Part shown: positions 9,983-38,600 of the stretch, piece after piece
How the letters are laid out: the number at the start of each line of letters is the position of its first letter
Position numbering within the stretch: position 1 is the first letter of the stretch
Translations under genes and position numbers: made by a program
The notes under the pieces: generated by a model
Database searches by the model: none
What the model saw: the letters and a program-made list of their open reading frames with translations, nothing else
Told to the model about the DNA's origin: nothing
Origin: Blastomussa wellsi
Lineage: Eukaryota; Cnidaria; Anthozoa; Scleractinia; Plerogyridae
DNA length: 64,000 nucleotides
Assembly: GCA_947652115.1 (NCBI GenBank)
Contig: OX393565.1
Location: forward strand, 23,439,938 to 23,503,937
Direction: 5' to 3'

Positions 9983-10477
9983 AACACTTGGTATCGCTAA
10001 CCGGCCATGTAATATTCTATTTATTATAAAACACCAGTGAACTTACAAACCTTTTCATTGTTGCTGCGAAAGGCGCGATTTATTACATGTGAAGATATAA
10101 TGTTTTCGTGCGAAAGCTCACCTGCTCTTTCACTGCTGTTGATGTAACAGTGAATATTCTTCTCGACTTCGTCTCGGGGAATTCTCCACGATGTCAGCAC
10201 TAAGCCTGAGGCGAATAATTGTCAAATAAGCGGTTCTTCTCGACGAATCATAACATCCCTTACTAATAATCACCCCTGCAAATTATGCTAATTGTTGATA
10301 TTTTCATTCATTCGGATATTTCTTAGCGATATTGTTTAGATGCGATCCAGTGTATATTTTTATAAAGTAACCCTTTTTGAGCTGGAGATGGATGGAGATA
10401 TACGTTTTTAGGTTAGAGGCATTATTCGGTTGGATTAAAAAGTAACTATTTTGTGTTGTTTATTTTTTGTGAGATAG
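9983..10477. other. Unique sequence between tRNA array and first EGF exon
   Basis: AT-rich, with no exon I can support. The start of the downstream gene may lie here or left of the array, but no signal-peptide exon with a phase-1 donor was recognised. Confidence 0.5.
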
Positions 10478-26047
<15,570 letters not shown>

Positions 26048-27720
26048 GGCGACAAGAGGTACGTGTTATATGTTGTCGGAAAATAATTAGCTATTTTCAA
26101 ACATTAAATAGCTGTTTACAATAAGGAATAAACACAGACATCTCTAAATTTCTAAAGTACGTAAAAACGAAAATATTATGGCTCTTGTGTATGTCGCAAA
26201 ACACTTGAAAAGAAGAATGCTATGAGGTATATTAGTAGCTGTTTCAGACTTCATCTCAAAAATTCTTGATTTATTCTTCTCCTAGATCATAAGTAACATT
26301 TACCCTGTTACCTGTTAGCTTAATAATTTGTTAATCAAGAAAGAAAAATCATATGTTGACAACCTTTGGATTGAAACTGGCTTTCTTGCTCACATAGGTA
26401 CGGCTTGCATACACAGGCTGCAATACAAAAGACGTTCGCTTTGGAACGTGTGAGCTTGGACGGTGACCTACGAATTTTAAGAATCATCAACATCTGCTAA
26501 GATGGGAAAAATCCAAACCCTAAGGGATTTTACCATACAACTTCTTTTAATATTAACTTCACAAAATACTTTTAAATTTATATAAGCTTTCACAATCTAA
26601 TTGAGCACTGTCAACCTTTTGAGAGAGTGATTATAAAATAGAAATATATTTTGTCAGTACTTGGAAAGAAAAGGAATTTGTTAGGAAGTGAAAATGGCTA
26701 AGAACGGTCAGGAAGGATTTTTATTGCACTACGGATAATCTATAAAATGGTGTACGTACGTAAATTTGCTTTGACAATCTTTGAAGTTTTCCAAAATTCT
26801 TGTTACAACGTGGGATTCTACAAATCAATTTTTGCATTCAAAGATGGAAAATATACATTTAATGCATTTTAAGACATTTCAGGTCTCCAGAAAACCCCAG
26901 TTCGACAAAAATGAACGTTCCATAAATTGGCTGCGAATATGACAGGAAAAATGAAAAAAAAGTGCTCCATTCTTGACCAGTTATTCAGTCTCGGATTCAT
27001 GTTGGAATTTTGAGATAGATTTCATTATAACAGCATCAAGTAGAAGATTTCCTTAAAGTTATGTGATGTCAATACAAGAAAATTTATTCCATAACTATTG
27101 ACTGCGCTGAATTATCTTCCAATAAGGGCGACTCCAGGATATATTTAAATTGCATTGTTCGGATTAATGCATCATGAATAATCAAACTTAGATAACTCTA
27201 GCCATGTAGTGTTTGTAAAGGTTTTGTAATTTTTATTTCACAGATCATACAAAGATGAACGATGTTATCTAAATTAACGAGAACGTAACTATCTACGAAA
27301 ACACGGTCAGCCGTTATGACAAATTGAGGATTAAAACTGTCTTAATTCGCATAGGGCATAAATTTTATATTGTAAGAAATCGAGAGGGAAATTTCCGTGG
27401 ACGCGGTTTGGCTAAAACTCAATTTTAGTTGTGTCCGGATAAATTTACCATTAATATAGACATTGCGATAAAGAATCTGTCCTTTCAAATCTTTATCGAT
27501 AAATTAACCTACCCAATGTCTCGTTATGAGGTTACGTCCAGTCGTAATTAATTGTCGATATTTGAGTTTGCTATATCGGGTCGTGCTGTACCGTGCTTGA
27601 TTCTGTTTAATGATCAAAGGGGTCCTTCACTTTAATTTCTTGTAAGCTTCATTGTTTTGTAACGTTAATATATTTATATATACTTCATTTCTGTTAAGCA
27701 ATAAACAAAAGTCTCACCAT
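26048..27720 (+). other. Probable 3' UTR of the F5/8C gene
   Basis: AT-rich, no exon seen. AATAAA motifs occur near 26127 and 27701. A donor-like AGAG/gtacgt lies just past the stop, so the UTR could itself be spliced. Confidence 0.4.
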
Positions 27721-30627
27721 ATTTGCCTAGTGGTCTTATTGACAGTCGTTATTTTAATGAAGGCGAGTTTTTTTACTAAAAAACATTCAGTTCTCTGTTT
27801 ATTCCGGTGAAGTCATGTGCGCTGTGCTATCATAGCGATCTCCAGCTACCTATTATGTTTATCAAGCAAAAACAATGTCCTTTGTTTTTAATCACATATT
27901 AATTATAATTGAAGGCCTAGTTTTTTATTCTTCCCAGGTGATTTAATCTGTATTGTATATTCAACGTAACTGCCTCTCAGTAAAATTTGTCTACTTTTCA
28001 ATGCCCACCTTTTTTGTTCGTTTTGCGTTATGTTTATATTCAACTTTGCTTTAGTTGGAGAATCTATGACGAAAAGATAAAATCCAGTTCAGCGGTTTTA
28101 TTCTGTAATTATTTGTCCGGCCTGGATGAAAACAAGCTACACCACCCCGAAGTCGACAATATCGAGAATTCCTAAACAAATATGCATTAGGTTTAAGTAT
28201 GCTATGTCAAATATTGTGTATGTTGGACAATTTAGTTTAAATGTTATTTTTAAATGTGTCATCGCAATCCATCTCAGTCTCTCTTTATTCTAACTTCCCT
28301 TTATCGTTTTTGGTATCATTCTTATCTCTTGTTGATTTTGTAGGAATATTTTACTTTGAAGTTTTTCTTTTTTATTTTTAAGTAATTATTTATTTCGAAT
28401 TCAGCTTTATTAATTAAAGGCAGCTATTGGAAACAGCGTCTTTCAAAACCAAAATACACCGTGCTTTTGTAGTACGCCTTTATTTTGGTATTCAGTTATA
28501 CTATGACTTAACAACTTAGAGATGGATAACATCTGAATAACATATCAAAGAAGATTTATGTTCAAGCTTCTCCAATCTATGGTCTAGCTTTGGATTGTTT
28601 AGAATTTAGTTTCGTACCATTTATACGTTTTCGTGACAATCTGCGCATACCACCGTTAGACTCCCACAATTTTCGATGATACCAATTTACTTTTTTATGG
28701 TAAACAAAAGTAGCTCAAACAAAAATCATATTGATTATCGTGCGAACCATTCAGCTGTGAAACAACAGTTAGTCCTTGTTAAAAAAAAACATAAATACAT
28801 GTTCGTAATGAACCAACGGGAAATGGCGCTCAACAAATTTATTATTATTATTATTACTATTATTTAGTGCTCCAGGGAAAAAAAGTATTTTCTATTCCTT
28901 TATATAAATACTAGCTTTTAAAAGCTTTTTACTAAACAAAATCGTGCACAGAAAAAATATAACTTTTATCTTCCACGTGTGAGGATATAGGTGTCGTCAT
29001 GGTTACTAACACAATCAGGCAATAGTGCAAACAAGAAGTAGAACCCGGAGCAAACTGAAAACATTCCCTTATTAGGAAAATCACGCAGCTTAAACTCCAA
29101 CATGAAATTCAAATTTTAACACTGACACGAAAATCTCTCAGTGGTAATTGTAAACATATCGTAAAGTATTTATGAACAAACAACAATGAATAAGTGATTT
29201 AGTTTAACAGTATGGTAAAAGACAAAACAAGGCATTAAACGTGAGGATAAGCAAATGTTTTCTTTTCTTTTCAACGGACCCCGACAAGCTGTGTCATTAC
29301 GAATATTTCATTGCTTTTAATTTTTCACTGGGCGATGCCTGTGGGGGATAATTGGAAGCATGACAACATAAAGCTCAAAATCAGTTATTTAACAAAAGTA
29401 AAACTATATGGTGAAATAAACGGATTGAAATAACATCACAAATATACTCCTTAAGGCGGCTCGCAAACTTTTACTGGAAGACTTTTCAGCTTTGCCATCA
29501 ATTAATAACCGTACGTTGTGATAAACTGATGCAGCACAGAAAAGTTGTCTGAACTCCACATGAAAGGAAAACTCTCCTAATGGACTTATTTCTTCAAGTA
29601 TTCGCGGTAAGTGCAACTTATGTGTATGCAATATAATTTTACTTAGTCTCCATTCGTTTCCATTATGTAAATCCTCAGTTTCGAAAAGTATGCAAGCGTT
29701 TATCTGCAATTGTTATTTTTTTTTTGTTGGTCCAGAAGATTTCTTTGGAGGAATTTCTCATGGGTAAATTTGCTGTATTTGATAGCAAAACCTTAGCAAA
29801 TATCGATTCTTTTTTTGTGAGAAATCGATTTTTCAGTCGATTCTGAACTGTACGTTGTGTCGTTGGATAAATTTCGTTCATTAATAATATTTTTACTTAA
29901 TTCGTTTCCATTCTTTACTATTTTATCTGAACTTTTCCATTTTCAGTGGTACATAATATGGATCAATTTGCAAGTCAGCCCAAAAACCTTAACGCATTTG
30001 ATGGTTTAAACTAATAAAACACTTACTTATTTTAGAACAACAATTTATCTGTCTATTTTGATCGGCAAGATGGTTCTTTTGAACGCAATCCTCAAACCTA
30101 ATTGCTATCGGCCAAGCGTTTCAGTAAATTAACTTCTATTTTCAATGGTGAAACTGCTTTAATGTGGGTTCCTACGGAAAAACGACACAGTTGTTTACTC
30201 TGTTCAAATTAAGAACAGACTTTTAAGCTCTGCTTCGCCTTTAGTTTACCAACCGGAAAATGAAAAAAAAAAAACAATTTGTAACAAAATTCTGATACAA
30301 GGAGCCCAAAATATTGAGTAAGTAAATAAATTAATGAAGTCTACATTCTTAGTCACGTGGTCTGTTTCCTGTGTTGTGTTATTGCGTTTAGTTTGGGTTT
30401 AATTGAAAGATGCGACAGCACTGTTTTCGTTTTCTGAGCTAGTGTTTTGTGCGCAAGCTGATCCCAGTTATGAAAATTTTGTCCTAAAATATAATAAAAT
30501 AATATTATATTTATTTATTTATTTATTTATTTTCCTCAACCATTATGGTCTTTCTTTCTATTATACTGTTAAATATATATGAAAACACAACATACTTACA
30601 TAAGGCAACGGATGGAAATAATAGCGA

Positions 30628-30908
30628 GAGTGTTGAGCGGTTTTCAACTGAGCATAGAAAGTAATTAGAGAATTGCTTTGGTTTTGCACTACTTCGCTCA
30701 GTGATTGGTTTATAAATTACGCGCCACTCTTTCAACCAATCAGAAGTAAAACTAAAACCAATCGTTGCTCCCGCGCGTACGTTCCCCCGCGTTACGTGTA
30801 ATCACTTCGAGTTTTGATTGGTTCACTGTATTTTCTCCATCTTTGTGATTGGACAAAGTAATTACTTTGGTTTTGGTTTTACGACACTCAATATTATTGA
30901 AACTTGTT
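30628..30908 (-). repeat. AATTGAG-type fold-back repeat, reverse copy
   Basis: Reverse complement of the copy at 19347-19640, with gagcggttttcaa at the left and acgacactcaat at the right end. Confidence 0.7.
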
Positions 30909-31897
30909 CTATCTGCCCCGACTCTGGGAAGGGCGCCTTAGGCAATTGCTTACATTAAAGCTACATTGCACAGAATTCGTGCATTTTCTCTTGAAATCGG
31001 AAGTTTTAATAAAGGTGATGCAGGTATAATGTTCAGAAGCGCCTAATTTAACGTAGGTCAAAGACCATTCCAATGAAATGGATCGCAGGCGAGGTTACAT
31101 GAAATTTGTGTTGACTTCCTCTTTCTCAGATTTCAGTTGTAATGTGGATCCTGTTTAGTCCAACTTCAGCTGGTAAGCAAACATTCCATATTGTAGTCAC
31201 CGATATAAAATTTCCTTTAACGTAGCTGCTGTTCGATTTTAAACCACACCTTCCTTATGTGATGGGAGGGATCGCGTGGACCAGTCTTCGAAACAACGAG
31301 CTTTGCCAAGCTAGGGAGCTGGCTAGGAATATACTGCCAAGTGAACATTACCGTGACGTTACTATGAATGGGTACAGGTTATCAGCTGACCAATTTACAC
31401 CCTTGATATGCGATTATAATATCCCCAGCAGGAAATGTAAACGATTCACCACTCACCAGGATATAAATAATATTACATATAGAGGGAGGGTTGTTTAGTG
31501 ATTTATCTTTTTGACTTTGAAGATCAATGTCAGGCTTGCCTTTCATTCTATCACGGTTCTGTTGGTTGATAGTAGCCAAATATATAACAACGACAATAAC
31601 GTTAAAGTGTTCTTCGTGGTTTGAAAAATAAATATTGAAACAGCCAAACAGATAATTTCAATTGTTTAGCTAATAGAATTGTACAGTCGTTTTATTCGCT
31701 CTTTTAGTAATGTAATGTAATGTAAATGTTATTTATAGTGGTCATGCACTAAGCACTAAGCTTAGCTAGGGAGGGTGAAAGGTTCCCTTTGAGATATACC
31801 AAAAAGGCTAAAAAAATATTCAGTTATGGTGGGCTGGAGGCGAGGTCATCTTTCCCAAGGCCGTAATAGTGAAGTAGCAGTGCAAATGTGTAAAATG

Positions 31898-32047
31898 CAA
31901 GAATCGCGACCTCTGGCCGCCTCCAACACCGGATGTCCGCGATTCACGGACTCATTGTCAAACCTGACAAAACTGATTGGCTGAAATCAGAACTAGTTCT
32001 CTGCGCATGTTCACAATTTGGGGGCATCCAGAGGCCTCGATTCTTGG
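31898..32047. repeat. Inverted-repeat element
   Basis: About 20-bp arms: caagaatcgcgacctctgg at the left and ccagaggcctcgattcttg at the right, 17 of 19 complementary. Small MITE-like unit. Confidence 0.6.
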
Positions 32048-32089
32048 TGCCTTTGGGAACGAGAATGCTACTACAAATTATTACTATTA

Positions 32090-32395
32090 GTTTACTTGAT
32101 CTCATTGTCGTCGTCGTTGTTGCTCTTCTTGTGTTTTGCTGCAGATTTTGCTGTTCCTGCAGATGTTATCGTTGTTGTTGTTGCTCTTACGGAAATGTTG
32201 TTGTTATTGTTGCAGCAATGTTGCTCTTGTTGATTTGCTGCAAAAGTTGCTACTATTTTCGTTACTTTTGCTGCAGATGTTGTTGTGTTTGTTGCTGTTG
32301 CTGCTTTGGTTTTGTTGTTGTTGTTGTGGTTGTTGTTGTTGTGGCAGCAACTGTTATTGTTGTTGTTGCTCCTGGTGGTGTTGATCTTGTTTCTA
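32090..32395. repeat. TTG/CTG-rich low-complexity tract
   Basis: Imperfect GTT/GCT/TTG triplets over 300 bp just upstream of the first visible PKD1-like exon. Long frames on both strands come from the triplet composition. Confidence 0.85.
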
Positions 32396-32523
32396 AAATA
32401 AGTGTGCATATTAGTGTACATATTGCTGATGAATTGATCGTGTTGAAATAAAGATTACTTCTACTAAAGATTACTACTACACTTATTCCGCATGTGATTC
32501 ATGTTCTATGTTTGTTTCCACAG

Positions 32524-32634
32524 TTGACGCGTGTGCTAGCTGCCATTATTTGGCTACATGTGTGAAAGTACAAGATAACGTGTCAAAATGTCAGTGTTAC
32601 CCTGGATTCGTTGGGGATGGTTCTTATTGTTCAG
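32524..32634 (+). CDS. PKD1-like exon 1 (visible): EGF
   Basis: 111 bp, phase 1-1, acceptor tttccacag, donor gtatta. DACASCHYLATC start, GFVGDGSYC end. Needs an upstream phase-1 exon. Confidence 0.85.
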
Positions 32635-35600
32635 GTATTAAAGTCAAACAATTTGGTATTCGGTGACGTCACCGTCGATAACACAATTTTACTTACGCCA
32701 GGAAATGGACTTCACAGGGGTTTCTACTTTTAAGGAAGCCTGAACAACAAGCGTGCACGTCTCAATGAAACAGAACAGATTGCGCAGAGACACGCACACA
32801 ACAAAGGACAATTTGCATTAGCATAAACCAGCAAAAATGATTCTCAATTTTATCGATATGGGACGTAAACGAGGTAATCGGCGAAGCGACTCTGGAACAC
32901 ACTTTATCTTTAAGGGTCTCTTTTGGAAACCAGCTGAGCCTGATATGTCTTCCTCTCTAAATATCGTGTTATTATTATTTACCGATGAATTAATGAACGA
33001 ACGAACGAACAAACGAACGAATGAATGAATACCTTAATTTATAAATAAATTAATTATAAATAAATTAAAATAAGGAGTTATTTTCAGCTCTTGGTGTGCA
33101 TTTTCAGTACATGCATCTCTGTGTTTTTTCGCTTAGCTTCATCGCAGTCCTCAACTAGTTATCTAAAGATGACATCATCGGCTGAAGCTAGCGGCGCTGG
33201 GGTTGAAAGTCCAGCAACTTCTGCAACTTTTTCCCTTTCAACTTTGCCCGAGAAGACGTCGTCAACTGCACAAGGTTAGAAAAAAATACTTCTTTTCTGA
33301 TGTATTATTTTTTCACCGCTGCGTCTCAGTTTGTGCATCTTGAAAAATTTAGTCCAAACATTTCAAACCGTGTTAATGGATAATAAATAAATATCAGATA
33401 TGCAATTTCCTTCGCTTTTATTAAAGAGCCTGACCCATCCACACATCACGCATCACGCGCCTCTATTATTGTTATTGTTATCACAAACAGCTATTGTACA
33501 AAAATAACGAACCCCAAAGAAAGAAAAATTAGCGAGGAGTATATTTTCGTAAAGATGTCACTTGCTTGAAGCATTCAACGTCGCTGGAAACAGATAAAAT
33601 ATGTCGGTCGCTACAACTCGCTTTTTCGGGGGCCCCAAAAATGGCGATTTGACTCGCGATTCATAATGGAGGGTCACATTCTTTAATTTGAATTATTTCG
33701 TTTCTCTTTGTAGTTGACGTGTGCGCCGAGTGTCATTCACTGGCTTCGTGTTCGACATTTTATCCTCCAGGAACAACATCGTCAAAATGTCAGTGTAGCC
33801 AAGGACTCACTGGAGATGGTTCTCGTTGCTCGGGTAAAATATATTGATAGTTACATTACGGATTTAGGAGGATACGTTGTGCAACGGTGGTGGGAGGGGT
33901 GTGGGTTAATGGTTAGCATGCTGGACTCCGGAACGGACGGAGGCACTGCGTTGTATTCTTTAGACAAGACGCTCAACGCTCACAATGCCTCTCTTCACCA
34001 AGGTATATAAATGGTCATAAAAAAAAGGGTACCGAAGAATTTAATACAGGGGGTAATAACCCCGCGTTTAGGCCTTTCCCGATTGCGCTGGTAAAATCCT
34101 AAAAAAGTGCTGGCAAAAATGGCTAAAAAGTGCTCAAAATCTCGAAATAGTGCTCAAAAAGTGCTAAAAGTTGTGAACAGTTACCTCTAAGCTTTTCGTA
34201 AATATGTCAATTTTTAGTAGTGTAAAGCCTAGACATCAGATGATTGAGAAATTTGAGATGACACACACATGATACATCAGCCAATCAGAAACTTCTGTTC
34301 TCACGCAAGGATAATTCCACGTGCCTTTCCATGACAACGGTCTTTTATTCTTGACAACATCATTAGTTATTCAAATTTATGACCTGGAACACGATTCTCG
34401 TTGCGAGCGACAGACAGTTTTGGCTTTTAGAAGACATATGTTGTTCGAAATTTGTTCGAAATGTGAAATATTGCTCAAATGTTGCCCAAAGTGCGAAAAA
34501 GTGCTTAAGGGTGCTCAAAATGCAAAATAGTGCTTCAAACTCAAAAAAGTGCTCAAAAGCTAGGTGCTCAGCGCAATCGGGAAAGGCCTCCCGCGATGGA
34601 CTAGCTAGAGGCCCATCAGGCCAGAGCTTATCCCAGCTTTAATTATAGTTAGTTGAATTTAGGTCAGTATATTGTAAAACAGCTGTAAGTGAGGGTATTG
34701 TGATATCTTTAGACTTCAAGGATGCCCAATAAAGTTATCAAGAAACATTATTTTTTAGCTAATAAAAATCTCCCTTCTCTCTGCAGTTGACCCATGTGTC
34801 AATTGTCATTCACTGGGTTCGTGTTCGACATTTTATCCTCCAGGAACAACATCGTCAAAATGTCAGTGTAGCCAAGGACTCACTGGAGATGGCACTTACT
34901 GTACCGGTAACAAACATCGAAAATTTCAATTTGTTTGTAAATAGTAACGCTTCGCGCCATTATAACTTTTGCCGCTGTGTAATCGACAGACATGTGCTCT
35001 ACATCAAATCCGAATCTCATAAATTTGTCGATTATCTAAATAGCTAAACACAGAAAAGAGAGAAGAGTATAGATTTATTACAAATAAAACATAATTTATA
35101 CGCAAACCATGAAAAGGGATAAAAGCTTACATAGCAGTGTTTTTATCTGCAACAAAACCAAATAATAAGATAACTCCCTTGACGTTGGTTCACATTTTTC
35201 TCTTAGAGTCGATCAAGAGTTCATCGACGTCCTTCGCAAGCAACATGCAGATGACATCATCAGCCACAATAAGTAAAAAAGCGGAGAAATCGCCATCTTC
35301 TTCCGCCGTTATTCGACCTTCATCTCTGCCAGTCATTTCCTTAACAACAGCACAAGGTTAGTCATGTATTGCAAATTATTGTTTCATTCAAACTAGTTTA
35401 GAGCTTTCCATCTTTGACATTCTATTGCACCTAGGGCGATTATGCACTTAAAAAGCACTTTTTGTGATCTGGTAAAGCAATCATCAGAGTCAAATCAAAA
35501 TTAAATGGTGACAAATTTTGTGGCCATGACAACATCACAAGAGATGAAAGACAACCTATATTTTACTTTTTCAGGCGTTGATATATTGTTTGTTTGCAAA

Positions 35601-38600
35601 CTTTTAAAAAACATCCTGTCAGTAGGATTCAGAGCCACCTTACTTTTATAAAAAAACAAGTAGCTCTGAAACCTATTGAAAATATCTTTTTAACAATTGC
35701 GATAATTTTTCTTTTGTCGGTTAAACAAAAATACATCGAAAACAGAAACTTCCGCCGAGTTGTTTTTTAGTTGTTAACCTGAAGAGGTCAAATATAGATC
35801 AACTTTGACCCCTTTTGGCGTTGCTATGACAACGAATAGAACGCAGTAGATAGGAATATATACACCATTACGAGCCACCTTAAAGGGATTTGGAAACTTC
35901 TGAAAATGGCCAATCAGAATGCGACAACTTCCCGCTCGTCCGCAGGTTGAAGGTGAATGGTGAGTTTGACAAGTCAAGATGCCCGTCGACTGTTCCCATG
36001 TTTTGATTGGTCGGTCCAGATAGCAAAATGATGTCAAAAGGTTTTCAAAAATTAATCAAAACCTTTCTCAAGTAGCAACGGTACGATGCGTAGCACTCTA
36101 AGTTCACTTACCTACAAGTAATCATGCGTAGGTATCGGCAGGATTTGTTCAAGGAGCTACTTCGTGGTTTGCGCATTTTGAAAAATTTAGCCACAAATTG
36201 TCAAATCCTTTATTTGTAATCCGTCTCAATCTTCTCCATCCTCGACCATCCTTGTTCCTTTTCGGTCCATTGTCACCTCTTTGGTATTTTTCTTCCTTAG
36301 TGAACTATTATTTTGAAGTTTCCTTCATTTTGAGGGGAATTTGGTTCATCACAAAAAATTACTGGAAATATGGCGACCTAGCTCCTTTATGTTTTATCGT
36401 CTCTTTTCACAATTCATTACCGCGTATTGGTTTGCTAAAACAGTATTAATTGATTATTTCAGGACCGCGGTCATCTGCAAGCACGCCGTTGCCTCCATCA
36501 ACGAATTCGTCGCCTAGCGTGCAATCTCTATCAAGTACAACAGCATCATCCACCATACCAGGCAATTTGTGGTGAATGATGGTTTCTTGCATGAATTGAT
36601 TGCAAATTGGCTCATAATGTTTATAAAGGAACTTCCAGGAATAGACAGCTAAATTCACCATAATTCTTGTTACCCATTTGGTTCCGATTCATCAAGATAA
36701 ATGTTATTGTATTATTTAAACCTAATGGCTAAATGTTTGGCCGTTTTAAAGTTAACCCCATTGAGACCCTCAATGATTGACGAAACGATCACATGTAATA
36801 TCATATATTTTAGGCACGTCCACCAGCGCCGCAGGGACCGATAAACAAGCAAACTGTTCTTCGGAGCATGCTCACTGCATAAAGCTGGAAAATAGTTCCT
36901 GCGTATGTTACTGTATGTTGGTGGCCAAAGATTATTCAGGATTTGAAGAATGTCTTGGTAAGTTACTTCGTCCAAAATTAGCCTGAGTCATAGGCGTAAA
37001 AAAAGGAGAGAATACTTGTCGGAAAAAAGAATTATTTTTTAATAGATATATACGATGAAAGTTCCCCATTGGAAAATGAAAAAAAGTGGCACTTGCTTGA
37101 ATAATTTTGCAATGATATTGTGATGAATGTCACCAAATTTCCATATACCAAGGTTCAAATTATTTATTACCCTCATAACGCCTTTCACAGCCTTGATCCA
37201 ACAGCATGCAAAACGAGTACCACATACGAAACAAGAGAATGAGCTCGCTCACCCAAAGTCTTTCCGTAGCTCAGTTGTTTAGCACACCTAACAGGCATCC
37301 GAGAGACTCAGATTTTTTTTCTTTGTCCAACTCCCGCGGCAAATGAACATTTTATCGTTATTTTTTCACCGAATTAAGCATTTACCATCTTTCGTTATTT
37401 AGTTTCGTTTGTTTCCCTCTCATTATCTCTTACCACTGAAGAGGGCTAAACACGGAAGGAATTTGGTTCCGTCTTCGAACAGCACTAAACGACTGAAGAC
37501 CTTTTTATTTCATCGTTGTTTAACTTATAGCACGACTATAATGTTAAGGCGAAATGATGCATTTTTTAGTACACTCCAACGGCATATATATCAGGCGAGT
37601 TTGGCGATTCGTATTTTGGCAACGCAGTCAAAGTTGCACAATAACATGCAAGGATTCTAATTAGCAACTTGCATATTTGGGTAAGGTAACATTAAAGATC
37701 GTTATCAACTCATTTCCTTTTTTTAAATTGTTTCACATCAACAAGGTAAGGACAATGATTTACTGACGTTTCCCGAAGCAAGGATGCTGAACTTGCACAA
37801 ACAACCGTTCATGGACATTGTACGACGTGACGAGGAGAGGATGTTCCAGGCTACCATAGAAAGTGAAATCTTTGACTCAACGGCTCAGCTTTCCTTTGAC
37901 TGGTTTATAAGGAATGTAACAACAATGCCATTTACAATTTCTAAGAATCGCAGTCTTGTCAAACAAGATTCCTTAACATGGAGTCCGCCGTCTGGATCGC
38001 TAACAACAGGTCTCATTTTGGTTGAATTCGAAATTCAGCTACCGAACGTAACTGCAGCAAGAAGAGATTTTGGCATTATTCAAGTAGAAGAACCAAGTCT
38101 GGTTGGCCTGATTAATGGCGGATCCGAAACGCTTATATCTTCCAAGGGGCAAATGATTCTCAATGGATCAGACACTTTCGACCAGGGAATTAGTACAGAC
38201 CAATATTTTGGGATGTCTTTCTCGTGGTTTTGCTTCCGCGGAGGAAAGTTGCTTTTCCATGCTTACAGTGGTAGCAAAGTAGTGGAGGTTCCTTCAGATG
38301 CAGCAAAAAAGAATTCGTCTAGCTGCCCTAGCAAATTGATGTCCATCAAAGGTGAAATGGCTGTTGCTGTTCAACCCAAGGATAATCATGTTTACTACAT
38401 CAAACTCGTCGTGAAAAAAGATCGACGGGAATCTGAGTTCCTTCGGACTCTCTATGTACTACATCAGGATGTTATACACGTCGCTATCAGGTGCTTTTAA
38501 GAAAAGAAAGTCTGAAAAATTCCAGGCATTAACGGCACTAGAACCAATGACCTCTGCGGTACCATGCATGCATTGCTCTGTACATCACCGTGATGATTTT

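Larger units (their letters stand above)
27721..32523. other. Region between the F5/8C gene and first polycystin exon
   Basis: 4.8 kb, AT-rich. It should hold the 5' exon(s) of the polycystin-1-like gene if that gene is independent, but no convincing signal-peptide exon was found. An ATG at 31142 followed by a phase-1 donor at 31173 would give only about ten residues. Holds an inverted-repeat element (31898-32047), a reverse copy of the AATTGAG repeat family (30628-30908) and a TTG/CTG-rich tract. Confidence 0.5.

Noticed and set aside
31142..31172. ATG with phase-1 donor (gtaagc) as first exon of the polycystin gene
   Set aside because: Phase fits, but the peptide is about ten residues and too short for a signal sequence; kept only as a remark.
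31259..31498. 79-codon frame upstream of the polycystin gene
   Set aside because: No signal peptide, no domain, no matching-phase donor; not supported as the missing first exon.
31933..32451. 172-codon hydrophobic/Cys-rich frame
   Set aside because: Produced by a TTG/CTG low-complexity tract; alternative frames are equally long.
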